In this document: positions 8,586-17,170 of the stretch, piece after piece
Layout: each line of letters begins with the position of its first letter
How positions within the stretch are numbered: position 1 is the stretch's first letter
Assembly (NCBI RefSeq): GCF_900100395.1
Contig: NZ_FNFB01000011.1
Coordinates: forward strand, 152,461-216,460
Length of the DNA: 64,000 nucleotides
Direction: 5' to 3'
DNA from: Nonomuraea maritima
Lineage (GTDB): Bacteria; Actinomycetota; Actinomycetes; Streptosporangiales; Streptosporangiaceae
Notes under the pieces: model-generated
Told to the model about the DNA's origin: nothing
Databases searched by the model: none
The model's input: the letters and a program-made list of their open reading frames with translations, nothing else
Made by a program: the position numbers and the translations under genes

Positions 8586-8888
8586 GCCCAGCAGAGGGTC
8601 CGACCGGCGCCGTACTCCTCGAACGTGCCGACAGGTGGATGGTGCGCTCCCGGCCAACCGGCCACGAGCTCTCGACAGTCCACCGGCCGCGGGTGCCGAG
8701 GTCCAGCGCCGGCATCGACCTGCTCGACATCCTCACCCGGCTCCTACGCCGGCCGGCCTGAGTTGCCCTTCTGAAGGTCATCGGTCTAGAGTCCGAGCCA
8801 GCGTCGCGTGTCGGTGGCGGGCTGCGTCAGGCATGGAGGCGTCGGATCCGGAAGGTGGTCATGATGACCCTTTCCCCGTTCCCCACCC
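8586..8888. other. Intergenic stretch, nothing convincing
   Basis: About 300 bases between the GntR gene and the hemerythrin gene. A plus-strand frame ending in SAGIDLLDILTRLLRRPA has coding-like composition and could be a 3' scrap of a lost gene, but it matches nothing I recognise. No clear terminator or promoter is visible. Confidence 0.4.
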
Positions 8889-9356
8889 GTGGGTGAGAAC
8901 GAGAGAAACAGGCTTAGAGCCTGGAATTTCGAACTGCAGGCGGCGCATCAACGCCTGCATCGAGCACTGCGCCTCGCGCGCGAATCCCTGGAAGCCGGTG
9001 ACACCGCCTCGGTACGGGCAGACCTCCTGCTGTACTGCAAGGGATTCTGTGCCGCCCTCGACGGGCATCACGGGCGCGAGGGCGTCGGGCTCTTTCCCGA
9101 ACTGTCCGCGCGCCATCCATCGCTGCGGCCCACGATCGCCAAGCTCCAGCAGGACCATGTGACGATCGCGATGCTGCTGGAGCGGTTGGACCGCGCGATC
9201 ACCTCGTCCGCCACGCCGAGCGAACTGGCCATGCACCTGGACGGCCTGTCCGCGATCATGACGTCCCACTTCCGGTACGAGGAGCGCGAGCTCCTGGGCG
9301 TCCTGTCGGCTCTGGACCTCGACGTCGATCCGCGTGACCTCCTGGGACCACTCTGA
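8889..9356 (+). CDS. Hemerythrin HHE domain protein
   Basis: A 155-residue four-helix protein with spaced His/Glu iron ligands: AAHQRLHRAL, ALDGHHGREGVGLFPEL, LQQDHVTIAMLLERL and SHFRYEERELLGVL. Such domains bind a di-iron centre and sense or carry O2 or NO, or serve in redox sensing. GTG 8889 is the start used here, and the ribosome site is weak. It stands alone between the trp operon and an esterase gene. A second hemerythrin domain occurs at 29.4 kb fused to a DDN domain. Confidence 0.85.
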   Translation: MGENERNRLRAWNFELQAAHQRLHRALRLARESLEAGDTASVRADLLLYCKGFCAALDGHHGREGVGLFPELSARHPSLRPTIAKLQQDHVTIAMLLERLDRAITSSATPSELAMHLDGLSAIMTSHFRYEERELLGVLSALDLDVDPRDLLGPL

Positions 9357-9497
9357 TCCACCCGTTGTACTGCCCGTGATGCGACGGGACCTCTAAAGAC
9401 GACTCGTGCCCGACGAGGGCTCACCTTCTCCCCGTTTCACCGGACCGCAAGAGACGCGCGGAGGACTTCGCGCACGGCCTCTGCCGTATGCCCAGCC

Positions 9498-10442
9498 ATG
9501 TCTCAGACCGAAAGGACTCATCTGTTGTTGACCACTACCCGCTTTCCCGCCTCCCCGGAGGAGTCGGACGCCGTACGCGCACGGATGGGTCAGGTCTTCT
9601 CCGACCCGCCCGTCCTCGACGGCGACGCCGACCTGCGCCCGGTCCTGCCGGACACCGGCGGCGTCCCCGGAACCTGGGTCACCGCCGGCGGCGCCTCCGC
9701 CGAACAAGGCGTGACCGTTTACGTCCACGGCGGCGGTTTCTCCTTCAGCAACCCGCCGATGGAGCGCATCATGGCCTACCGCCTGTCCGAGGCCACCCGC
9801 CGACCGGCCTTCGCCGTGGACTACCGGCTCGCGCCCGCGCATCCGTACCCGGCAGCGGTGGAAGACGTGCTGGCCGTCTACCGGAGCCTGCTCCGTCAGG
9901 GAGTGCCCGCCGGGCGAATCCTGCTCATCGGAGAGTCAGCCGGCGCAACGCTGGTCCTGTCGACGCTGCTGATGCTTCGCGAGGCCGGGGATCCCATGCC
10001 TGGCGGAGCCGTCCCCGTCTCCCCCCTCACCGACCTGGCGTCGAAGACGGCTGCCCAGGCGGGCGGTGCACGGGACTCGATCGACCCGTCCGTCATGGAG
10101 CCGATCGCCGCCCAGTACCTCGCCGGAGCACGCCCGGATCAGGCGCCCCAGTCGCCGATCTACGGAGACCTGCCCGGCCTGCCGCCCCTCCTGCTCGCGA
10201 TCGGCGGAGACGAGATCCTCCTGCAGGACACGCACCGCTTCGTCGACGCCGCCTCCGCCGCAGGAGTGCCGGTCGACCTCGATGTCTACGAGGGGATGCC
10301 GCACGCCTTCCACGCGGCCGTCCTCTTCGCCAAGGACACGCATCTGCCCACGGCCACCACCTTCCTCAGCCGCCTCACCGGTTGGCTCGACACCGAGCAC
10401 GAGTCCAGGGGCGATATTCGCCCAGGCGGCTTGGCCTCCTGA
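9498..10442 (+). CDS. Alpha/beta hydrolase, hormone-sensitive lipase family
   Basis: A 314-residue esterase of family IV. It carries the oxyanion motif YVHGGGFSFSNP, the nucleophile elbow LLIGESAGATLVLS with catalytic Ser, the acid Asp in AIGGDEILLQDT, and the His in GMPHAFHA. There is no signal peptide, so it is cytoplasmic, and the substrate is probably a short acyl ester. An ATG at 9488 lies in another frame; ATG 9498 gives the normal N-terminus. The next 300 bases hold only an IS200 scar. Confidence 0.9.
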   Translation: MSQTERTHLLLTTTRFPASPEESDAVRARMGQVFSDPPVLDGDADLRPVLPDTGGVPGTWVTAGGASAEQGVTVYVHGGGFSFSNPPMERIMAYRLSEATRRPAFAVDYRLAPAHPYPAAVEDVLAVYRSLLRQGVPAGRILLIGESAGATLVLSTLLMLREAGDPMPGGAVPVSPLTDLASKTAAQAGGARDSIDPSVMEPIAAQYLAGARPDQAPQSPIYGDLPGLPPLLLAIGGDEILLQDTHRFVDAASAAGVPVDLDVYEGMPHAFHAAVLFAKDTHLPTATTFLSRLTGWLDTEHESRGDIRPGGLAS

Positions 10443-10555
10443 TCGGCTGAAAGGGCCGGCGGAGTGCGCTCAGGCGGTGGCACGCTGGACGCAGACCGCC
10501 CGCGTCGGGCGCATCCCGGCGCTGGAGGTACCGGAGCGGCCGGCCGAGGACCTGT

Positions 10556-10714
10556 CGAGTAGAAGCCCGGCCACGGCTTGTTCAGGTAGTGGTGGCGGGC
10601 CAGTTCGGGGAACTCCTGGCGCATCCGCCGGTAGTACACGCCCTTGAGCGAGTTGACCAGTCTGGACAGGGCGACCTTCGGCGGGAAGTTCACCAGCAGT
10701 TGCACGTGGTTGGT
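10556..10714 (-). pseudogene. IS200/IS605 TnpA (Y1 transposase) remnant
   Basis: A ~50-codon stretch reads NHVQLLVNFPPKVALSRL, LKGVYYRRMRQEFPELARHHY and NKPWPGFYSTG. This is the core of an IS200-type HUH transposase from the metal-binding motif to near the catalytic Tyr. The canonical His-hydrophobe-His is His-Val-Gln, so one metal ligand is lost. Both ends of the gene are missing. It abuts the 3' end of the yeh-type cluster. It is not part of the tnpB element at 23.4 kb but could be related to the transposase that once moved it. Confidence 0.7.
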
Positions 10715-10755
10715 TCTGCGTGGTGCCGGGGCGCCGGCGGAGGGGCCGGATTCGG

Positions 10756-12735
10756 TCAGGTCAGGTCCAGGGCCACCTCCAGGCGCAGGTAGGCGTCGAT
10801 CCAGGTTTGCTCGGCCGTCTCGTCCGAGTCCTGGGACCGCGCCGCCGCGAACGCCGTCACAGACTGGGCGATGCGGTGGAGCCCGAGCCCGGTCAGGCGG
10901 CGCGCTGCGGTGTCGAGGCGGGCGCCGTAGGTAGGCGGCAGGTGGGACAGGCCGTGGTGGGCCGCTTCCGCGAGCAGCCCGCGCGTGTCGATCAGTGCGG
11001 CGGTCAGCGGGTCGTGCGGGTCGTCCTCGGCGACCGCGAGCGGGCCGCCGCCTCCTGCGGGCTGCAGGTCGGGTACGACGACACGGCCGCCGGCGGCCAG
11101 GCCGACGGGGTCGATGACGACACCTCCCCCGGTACGGCCGACCACTCCGCTGACGAAACGCAGCTCGCCCTCCTCCCCGGCGAGTACGGCGGCCAGCGAG
11201 TCGAGGCGGCCGGGGGCGGCACCGGTGTGGGTGGCGGTGACGGTGGCGGTGTTGCCGGCCTGGTCGGCGATGAGCGCGTCGAGGCGCTGGTCGCCGGGAA
11301 CGTAGGTCATGGCCACCACCTGGGAGACGGCGACGACGCGTACCAGCTCCGCCTCGACGCGCGGGCGGATGGGCCGCAGCGTGAGTGCGTCGAGCTCGCG
11401 GCCGAGCGCGGCGAGGTCGGTCACCACCAGGGACGGCGAGAGCTCACCCCAGTCGCCCCGCGACGGGCTGACCGTCGTCCTGGAGATCCGCCCGGTGGCC
11501 AGCCGCACGGTACGGCTGGCGCTGCGGACGGCGGATTCCGTGACGAGGTTGCCGGTGGCCAGGGCGGCCAGCGTGGAGCCGGCGACGCGGCGCCGTGCCA
11601 GCAGGGGGCCGTCGTCGTCGCCGTCCCATTCGCGGCGGAGCACCAGGACCATCGCGCTGTCGCTGTGGGCCAGGTAGACGTCGGCGATCCGCCGGTCGCC
11701 GAGGCTGCGGATCCGGCAGCCCAGGCTCTCCAGCCGGGCCCGGCGCAACGGGGTCTCGGCGGCCTCGGCGGTGCCGAGCACGCTGCTGCGCAGGGTGGCG
11801 TCGGGGCGGGTCACGGCCCGGTGCCGGGCGTGGAGCTCGGCGAGGTGGCCGGCGAGCAGCTCGGGACGGTAATGGGCGCTGCGGTCGCGGTAGGCGGCCA
11901 GCTGCTCGGCGAGGTCGCCGACGGCCAGCAGCGGCCAGCGCGATCCGGCGGCGTCCAGGTGGCGCTGCACGTCGGCGATGGTGGCTTCGAGTCCCTGACC
12001 GAGGTGCGCCGCACCTTCGCGCAGGATTGTGCCGGCCAGCCCCAGGGCCCGCTCCAGCCCGGACCCGGTGCCGGTTCCCGCTTCGCCGCCGACGTCGACC
12101 CGTACCTCCTGCGTCCCGGGATGCAGCTCGTCGGCCACCCGGAACGCCCACACGGCGAGGGCGATGACGTCGTCGCGGCTGCCCGCGACGGCGTCGGTGT
12201 GGACGAAGCCGAGGTCGCCGGGGACCAGGAAACGTACCGTCGCGGTGGCGAGCTCGACCTGCGGCGCGGGATCGGTGGCGGTGGCGCGGCGGACGCGGGC
12301 GGTGTATCCGGTCCTTTCGGTACGGCGGGCGGCGGCCATCAGACGGGCGCCGATCCTGGCGGTCAGCTCGTCGTCGCTCACCTGCCCCGGCGACCAGGCG
12401 GCGGCTTCCGGACCGCGGCCTTGCGGATCTTCCCCGGTCTCGACAGGCGGCCCACCGCCCGTCCCGTCGGCGGGTCCGGCGTGCTGGTGCTGGTACGCGA
12501 GAACCACCCCGACCACATGCCGGCAGACCCCGGCGGCGCCGCACGTGCAGCGGGCCGCGTCGAGCCCGCCGGGTGGCAGGCTCGCGGTCGGACCGCCCGC
12601 GAAGTCGCCGTGCACCGTCCCGTCGGCGTCGGTGCGCAGGTCGGGCGCGGCTTCCTTGCCCGCCCGCTTGACCAGGCCGCGGTTGGTGAGCGCGGCGAGC
12701 GAGTCGGTGGTGAGCGCGAGCAGATCCGTCCTCAT
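10756..12735 (-). CDS. yehQ: SWIM zinc-finger protein (YehQ-like)
   Basis: A 659-residue protein with an N-terminal SWIM finger: C63-T-C65 followed by C71-R-H73 in RCTCGAAGVCRHVVGVVLAY. This finger can bind DNA or protein. The rest is long and helical with no catalytic motif I recognise. It is the last gene of a five-gene set, and its ATG overlaps the stop of the VWA gene (ATGA). In Escherichia coli the SWIM protein YehQ likewise ends the yehI-L-M-P-Q order. Function is unknown; it may give target recognition to the MoxR/VWA machine (inference). Confidence 0.82.
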   Translation of the reverse strand: MRTDLLALTTDSLAALTNRGLVKRAGKEAAPDLRTDADGTVHGDFAGGPTASLPPGGLDAARCTCGAAGVCRHVVGVVLAYQHQHAGPADGTGGGPPVETGEDPQGRGPEAAAWSPGQVSDDELTARIGARLMAAARRTERTGYTARVRRATATDPAPQVELATATVRFLVPGDLGFVHTDAVAGSRDDVIALAVWAFRVADELHPGTQEVRVDVGGEAGTGTGSGLERALGLAGTILREGAAHLGQGLEATIADVQRHLDAAGSRWPLLAVGDLAEQLAAYRDRSAHYRPELLAGHLAELHARHRAVTRPDATLRSSVLGTAEAAETPLRRARLESLGCRIRSLGDRRIADVYLAHSDSAMVLVLRREWDGDDDGPLLARRRVAGSTLAALATGNLVTESAVRSASRTVRLATGRISRTTVSPSRGDWGELSPSLVVTDLAALGRELDALTLRPIRPRVEAELVRVVAVSQVVAMTYVPGDQRLDALIADQAGNTATVTATHTGAAPGRLDSLAAVLAGEEGELRFVSGVVGRTGGGVVIDPVGLAAGGRVVVPDLQPAGGGGPLAVAEDDPHDPLTAALIDTRGLLAEAAHHGLSHLPPTYGARLDTAARRLTGLGLHRIAQSVTAFAAARSQDSDETAEQTWIDAYLRLEVALDLT

Positions 12736-13853
12736 CGGCCCACGTGCTCCGCGACGAAGGACGCCAGCTCGCCGGGCGTCATCGCGCCCACGTACGCCCC
12801 GGCGTCGGCCAGGCGTTGCGCGAGTTCCCGGTCGTAGGCGGGGTTGGCCTGCTCGTCGAGGGCGGCCAGGCCGAGGACCTTGCTGCCCTGCTCGACCAGG
12901 TCACGGACGACGCGTACCAGCCGGTGGGGGTCGCCGCCCTCGTAGAAGTCGGAGATCAGCACGACGATGGCCCGCCGCGGCTGGTCCACCAGCCCGGCGC
13001 CGTACGCCGCCGCGCGGGCGATGTCGGTGCCGCCGCCCAGCTGGACCTTCATGAGCAGTTCCACGGGATCGTCCACGTCGGAGGACAGGTCCACCACCTC
13101 GGTGTCGAAGGCGACCAGGTGAGTGCGTACGCCGGGCAGGCCCCACAGGCAGGCCGCGGTGACCGCCGAGTGGATCACCGAGTCGGTCATCGAGCCGGAC
13201 TGGTCGACGAGCAGGATCACCTGCCACTGTTCGAGGTGGCGGCGGGTGCGGGAGAAGAACAGCGGGTTCTCGATCACGACCTTGCCGGTGTCGGGCTGGT
13301 AGCGGCCGAGGTTGGCGCGCAGCGTCCTGACCATGTCGAAGTTGCGGGCCTGGCGCATCCGGCCGGGCCGCCGCGCTCTGGTGCCGGAGAAGGCGCTGCG
13401 CACCTCGGTGGCGAGCCTGTCCATGAGCTGCCGTACGACCTGCTCCACGATGCGCCGGGCCAGCCGCAGCACCTGCGGGTTCATCAGGTGCTTGGTGTGC
13501 AGGACCGCCTTGAGCAGCGCGGGGTTGGGCTCGATGCGGGCGAGCACGTCGGGGTCGGTGACGAGGTCGTGGATCTCGTAGCGTTCGACGGCGTCGCGCT
13601 GCAGGCGTTCGATGGTCTCCTTGGGGAACAGGCGGGTGATGTCGTCGAGCCAGCCGAAGGTGGTCAGGGTCGACGGGCCGCTCCCTGCCTGCCGCCGTAC
13701 GCCGCGTTTGCGCAGGTCGTCGTCGCGGCCGTACAGCCAGTCCATGGCGGCGTCGCGGCCGGCGGCCTGCTCGTCGAGCTGCCCGCCGCCGAGGCAGGCG
13801 CCGCCTGCCTCGCCGAGCAGCAGGCGCCACCGTACGAGAGTGGGGTCGGTCAT
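12732..13853 (-). CDS. yehP: VWA (MIDAS) domain protein (YehP-like)
   Basis: A 373-residue protein with a C-terminal von Willebrand A domain. The metal site is complete: DQSGSM (D217, S219, S221), the later Thr/Asp in GGGTD, and Asp in LISDFYEGGDP. The first 190 residues are helical with an RRPGRMRQARN basic patch. VWA proteins with MIDAS motifs pair with MoxR ATPases, which remodel or load them. ATG 13853 overlaps the DUF5682 stop as ATGA. The gene matches E. coli YehP in length and position. Confidence 0.88.
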   Translation of the reverse strand: MTDPTLVRWRLLLGEAGGACLGGGQLDEQAAGRDAAMDWLYGRDDDLRKRGVRRQAGSGPSTLTTFGWLDDITRLFPKETIERLQRDAVERYEIHDLVTDPDVLARIEPNPALLKAVLHTKHLMNPQVLRLARRIVEQVVRQLMDRLATEVRSAFSGTRARRPGRMRQARNFDMVRTLRANLGRYQPDTGKVVIENPLFFSRTRRHLEQWQVILLVDQSGSMTDSVIHSAVTAACLWGLPGVRTHLVAFDTEVVDLSSDVDDPVELLMKVQLGGGTDIARAAAYGAGLVDQPRRAIVVLISDFYEGGDPHRLVRVVRDLVEQGSKVLGLAALDEQANPAYDRELAQRLADAGAYVGAMTPGELASFVAEHVGR

Positions 13854-16090
13854 GGCGTGATCAGTCCCTCCCGGCGCAGCGCCGCGTCGACGCGTTCGTC
13901 CAGTGCCATACCTGCGGCCACCAGTTCCGGCGCCGCCTCCAGCCGCATCAGGTCCCACGCGGACGCGCCGGAGCGCAGTTCGACCAGTCGGGTGGCGATG
14001 AGGTGCCGCTCGCGGGGCGGGAAGTAACCGAACGCCTGGCGCAGCGCCGGCAGGGCCACCAGGAAGTCGTGGTCGCCCATCGCCGCGACCAGCTCGTCGA
14101 GCAGCTCCAGCATGCCGCCGGCCTGCAGGACCTCCTCCCGGGCGAGCGCGAACAGCCCGGCCAGCCAGTCGCCGGCCGACGCGGGGACGAACGCGCCGCG
14201 TACCGCCCGTACGGGGTCCACGGCTGCGGCGCCACGCAGTGACCAGCCCAGCCCGAGCGACGCTCCGCGCAGGTCGGGCGGCGCGTCCTGGCAGGCGGCG
14301 ACGCGGTCGGCGAGGGCCAGCGCCGCGTCCACGTCCAGGCCGAGCGGCGGGCCGGCGTGCCTGAGCGCGTCGCGTACGGCCGCCATGGCGCCGATGCGCT
14401 GCGGATCGGCGGGTACGGGCCCGCCGAGCACACCTTCGGCCAGCCACAACGCCCGCAGGGTGGCGGCCCGCACCACGGCGCCCAGGGTGGCGCTGTTTCT
14501 GGTGGCGAACAGGTCGTCGTGACGCCACATCGCCAGGGTGACGGTGAGGGTGCGGCCCAGCGAGCCCAGGTCGGCCGCCGCGACGACCGCCCGCGCGAGG
14601 TCGTCGAGCACCTGCCCCGCCAGCTCGCCGATGCCGCACAGCGCGGCGTCGAACAGCGCGCCGGCCAGCTGGTCGAGGTCGGCGTCCCTGATCCGCCCGG
14701 CGAGTACGGAGGCCGCCGCCTCCTGCGGGTCGACGCCGTACCCGCCCGCCTCGATCAGGGCGGGCAGACGGTCGTCGGTCTCGGTCAGTGTCCACCGTTC
14801 GACCAGCTCGGTGCCGCCCGCCGGGCGTGGTCCCGAGGTGCGGACCACGCCCGGGATGCCCAGGACGCGCAGCCTGTGCAGGAAACGGCTGCGTTCGCGG
14901 CCGGCCTGCTCATCGAGGTGAAGCCGTTCGTCGCCGGGGCCGCCCAGCTCGGCGAGCACCGCGTGGACCAGCGGCGGCAGCGGGGTCGAGGGGTGCAGCC
15001 GGCCTTTGCGGTCACCGCTGAGCGCCGCGATCATCTCCACGACGACCGGATGGTGGCCCGCCTGGAGCGGGCCGCGGGACGCCCAGGGCAGCGGGGTCTC
15101 GATCGCCTCGCCGACCAGCGCGGTGGCCAGACCGTCGAGCACGTCGACCCGGGCCGGACACGGGTGGCCGCGCATCAGCGCGATCCCGTCGGCGGTGGCG
15201 CGCGCGGCGATGAGGTCGGCGGTGGACACCGGCTGGCGCCGGGCGCGCAGCCTGGAGGTCACCGCCTCGGTGAGCCTGCGGGCGGCTCCGTCGGGGCCGT
15301 ACTCCCACAGGTCCTGGTAGTAGCCGGGCGACGGCATGCCCGACTGGTAACCGTCGAAGGCGTCCAGCCGGCGGAACGAGTACGGCACCAGGTAGCTGCC
15401 GACCGTCGCCCCCTCGGGCGGCCGCGGCACCTCCGGCCAGGTCCGCTCGCCCTGCTCGGCCAGCCGGACCAGCGCGGGACGGTGGAAGCCGCCGGTGACC
15501 ACGACCACCGGCCGCTCCCCCGCCTCGCCGGCGGCCGCCCGCACCCACTGCGCCATGTACGCCTCGCGGGCCGTGTCGTCAGGACCGGTCTCGGTGTCGC
15601 CGCGTACGAGGTCGAAGTACGTGGCCAGCCGTTCGGCCAGCCCGTCGGCCGGTTCGATCTCGAACAGGTGGTCCCACAACGCGTCGACGTTGTCCACGGC
15701 GAAGGCGCGGCAGAGCCGTCCGGTCGCCTCGTTGTAGCGGGCCTCGGCGTCGGCGTACCGGTTGTGCAGGCCCGCCAGCGCGGGATGCCAGGCGGGCAGG
15801 TCGATGAAGCGCAGCTCGGCGCCGGCCTCGCGGCCCGCGGTCAGCGCCGCCCACTCCGGCGAGTAGTCGCACAGCGGCGTCCACGAACTGTGGCGCCGCT
15901 CGTGGTCGCGGTAGCCGGTGTGGACGGCGATCGGCAGCTCGTGGCCGAGCAGCAGCTCGTCCATCCGGTGGTTCATGTCGGCCGGGCCTTCGACCAGCAC
16001 GTACGCGGGGCGTACGGCATGGATGGTGTCGGCGACCAGCCGGGCGCAGGCGGGACTGTGGTGCCGCACGCCGAGGAAGATGACCGCCAT
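13850..16090 (-). CDS. yehM: DUF5682 protein (YehM-like)
   Basis: A 746-residue protein of unknown function. The N-terminus has FLGVRHHSPACARL, then YVLVEGPADMN, FIDLPAWHP and VVVVTGGFHRPAL. The His and Glu positions resemble the TraB/TIKI/EreA-like fold, some of whose members are metal-dependent hydrolases. That similarity is my reading of motifs, not established. The C-terminal half is helical. Start ATG 16090 lies 3 bases after the MoxR stop, and its own stop overlaps the VWA gene. E. coli YehM holds the same place. Confidence 0.82.
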   Translation of the reverse strand: MAVIFLGVRHHSPACARLVADTIHAVRPAYVLVEGPADMNHRMDELLLGHELPIAVHTGYRDHERRHSSWTPLCDYSPEWAALTAGREAGAELRFIDLPAWHPALAGLHNRYADAEARYNEATGRLCRAFAVDNVDALWDHLFEIEPADGLAERLATYFDLVRGDTETGPDDTAREAYMAQWVRAAAGEAGERPVVVVTGGFHRPALVRLAEQGERTWPEVPRPPEGATVGSYLVPYSFRRLDAFDGYQSGMPSPGYYQDLWEYGPDGAARRLTEAVTSRLRARRQPVSTADLIAARATADGIALMRGHPCPARVDVLDGLATALVGEAIETPLPWASRGPLQAGHHPVVVEMIAALSGDRKGRLHPSTPLPPLVHAVLAELGGPGDERLHLDEQAGRERSRFLHRLRVLGIPGVVRTSGPRPAGGTELVERWTLTETDDRLPALIEAGGYGVDPQEAAASVLAGRIRDADLDQLAGALFDAALCGIGELAGQVLDDLARAVVAAADLGSLGRTLTVTLAMWRHDDLFATRNSATLGAVVRAATLRALWLAEGVLGGPVPADPQRIGAMAAVRDALRHAGPPLGLDVDAALALADRVAACQDAPPDLRGASLGLGWSLRGAAAVDPVRAVRGAFVPASAGDWLAGLFALAREEVLQAGGMLELLDELVAAMGDHDFLVALPALRQAFGYFPPRERHLIATRLVELRSGASAWDLMRLEAAPELVAAGMALDERVDAALRREGLITP

Positions 16091-16093
16091 CGG

Positions 16094-17170
16094 TCAGCCC
16101 GGCAGCAGGTGGCGGGCCTCGTACAGGGCCTTCCACTGGTCGCCGTGCCGCCTGCGCTCCAGGTACCTGCGGAGCTTGGCCAGGTCTTCGTGGTTGTCCT
16201 TGGCGGCCGTACCTGCCAGGCAGGAGACCAGGTCGGCGGCGGTGCCCGGCTCTCCGCGCAGGAACCAGCCGCGCAGCCCGACGGCATGGGCGACCGAGAC
16301 GGCCTCCGCGGTGCTCATCACCCCCGACAGCCGGTCGGTGGCGTCGCCGCGCGCCGTCTGCCCCTGGCGCAGCTCGCGGAAGGTGGTGACCAGGACCTCC
16401 AGCACGTCGCGGCGCGGCGGCGCGGTGACGCCCGAGCGTTTGAGCAGCGCCAGCGCCTCCGCCTCCACCAACGCCAGCTCCGTCTCGAAGTCGGCGATCG
16501 GGAAGACGGTCTCGAAGTTGAAGCGGCGCTTCAACGCGGCGCTCATCTCGTTGACGCCGCGGTCGCGCGTGTTGGCGGTGGCGATGACGGTGAACCCCTC
16601 CTGGGCGAACACCATCGACTCGGGCCCGCTCAGCTCAGGTACGGAAAGCACCCGGTCGGACAGCGGTGACAGCAGGCAGTCCTGCACCTCCAGCGGGCAC
16701 CGGGTGATCTCCTCGAAGCGCACCACCTTGCCCTCGGCCATGCCGCGCAGCAGCGGCGCGGCCACCAGTGACCGGGTGGAGGGGCCCTCGGCGACCAGCA
16801 GCGCGTAGTTCCACGAGTACTTGATCTGGTCTTCCGTGGTGGCCGCGCCGCCCTGGACGGTGAGCGTCGAGGTGCCGCTCACGGCCGCGGCGAGCAGCTC
16901 GGACAGCAGCGACTTCGCCGTGCCTGGCTCGCCCACGAGCATCAGCCCGCGGTTGGTCGCGAGCGTCACCAGGGACCGGTCGATCAGCGAGGGGTCGCCC
17001 ACGAACTTACGGCTGATGCCCAGCGTCTCGTCCCCGAGGACGAAACGGCGGGCGGCCCGCAGGCTGAGCGCCCAGCCGGGCGGCCGGTCGTCGGTGTCGT
17101 GCTCCCGCAGCCTGGCCAGCTCGCCGGCGAAGCGGATCTCGGCCGGGGGCCGCTGGGCGTGGTCGTTCAT
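16094..17170 (-). CDS. yehL: MoxR family AAA+ ATPase (YehL-like)
   Basis: A 358-residue AAA+ ATPase. Walker A is GEPGTAKS (80-87). The Walker B equivalent reads VVRFEEI (149-155), with Glu in place of the usual Asp before the catalytic Glu. Sensor 1 is ATANTRDRG and the Arg-finger region is ALKRRFNFE. MoxR ATPases act as chaperones for VWA partners and metalloproteins. The start at 17170 overlaps the WGR/DUF4132 stop by ATGA. A longer frame to 17347 has no homology and is rejected. It is the likely energy module of the cluster. Confidence 0.9.
   Translation of the reverse strand: MNDHAQRPPAEIRFAGELARLREHDTDDRPPGWALSLRAARRFVLGDETLGISRKFVGDPSLIDRSLVTLATNRGLMLVGEPGTAKSLLSELLAAAVSGTSTLTVQGGAATTEDQIKYSWNYALLVAEGPSTRSLVAAPLLRGMAEGKVVRFEEITRCPLEVQDCLLSPLSDRVLSVPELSGPESMVFAQEGFTVIATANTRDRGVNEMSAALKRRFNFETVFPIADFETELALVEAEALALLKRSGVTAPPRRDVLEVLVTTFRELRQGQTARGDATDRLSGVMSTAEAVSVAHAVGLRGWFLRGEPGTAADLVSCLAGTAAKDNHEDLAKLRRYLERRRHGDQWKALYEARHLLPG

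Noticed and set aside
8586..8770. Possible gene fragment after the trp-linked GntR
   Set aside because: A coding-like end (LLDILTRLLRRPA) is visible, but no family match and no start could be assigned.
5864..10442. Biosynthetic gene cluster around trpBA and the esterase
   Set aside because: No synthase, carrier protein or tailoring set adjoins them, so the grouping looks incidental.
10720..16669. Long plus-strand frames opposite the SWIM, VWA and DUF5682 genes
   Set aside because: Composition is Gly/Arg/Gln-rich antisense translation without motifs. The minus-strand genes overlap properly and have recognised domains.
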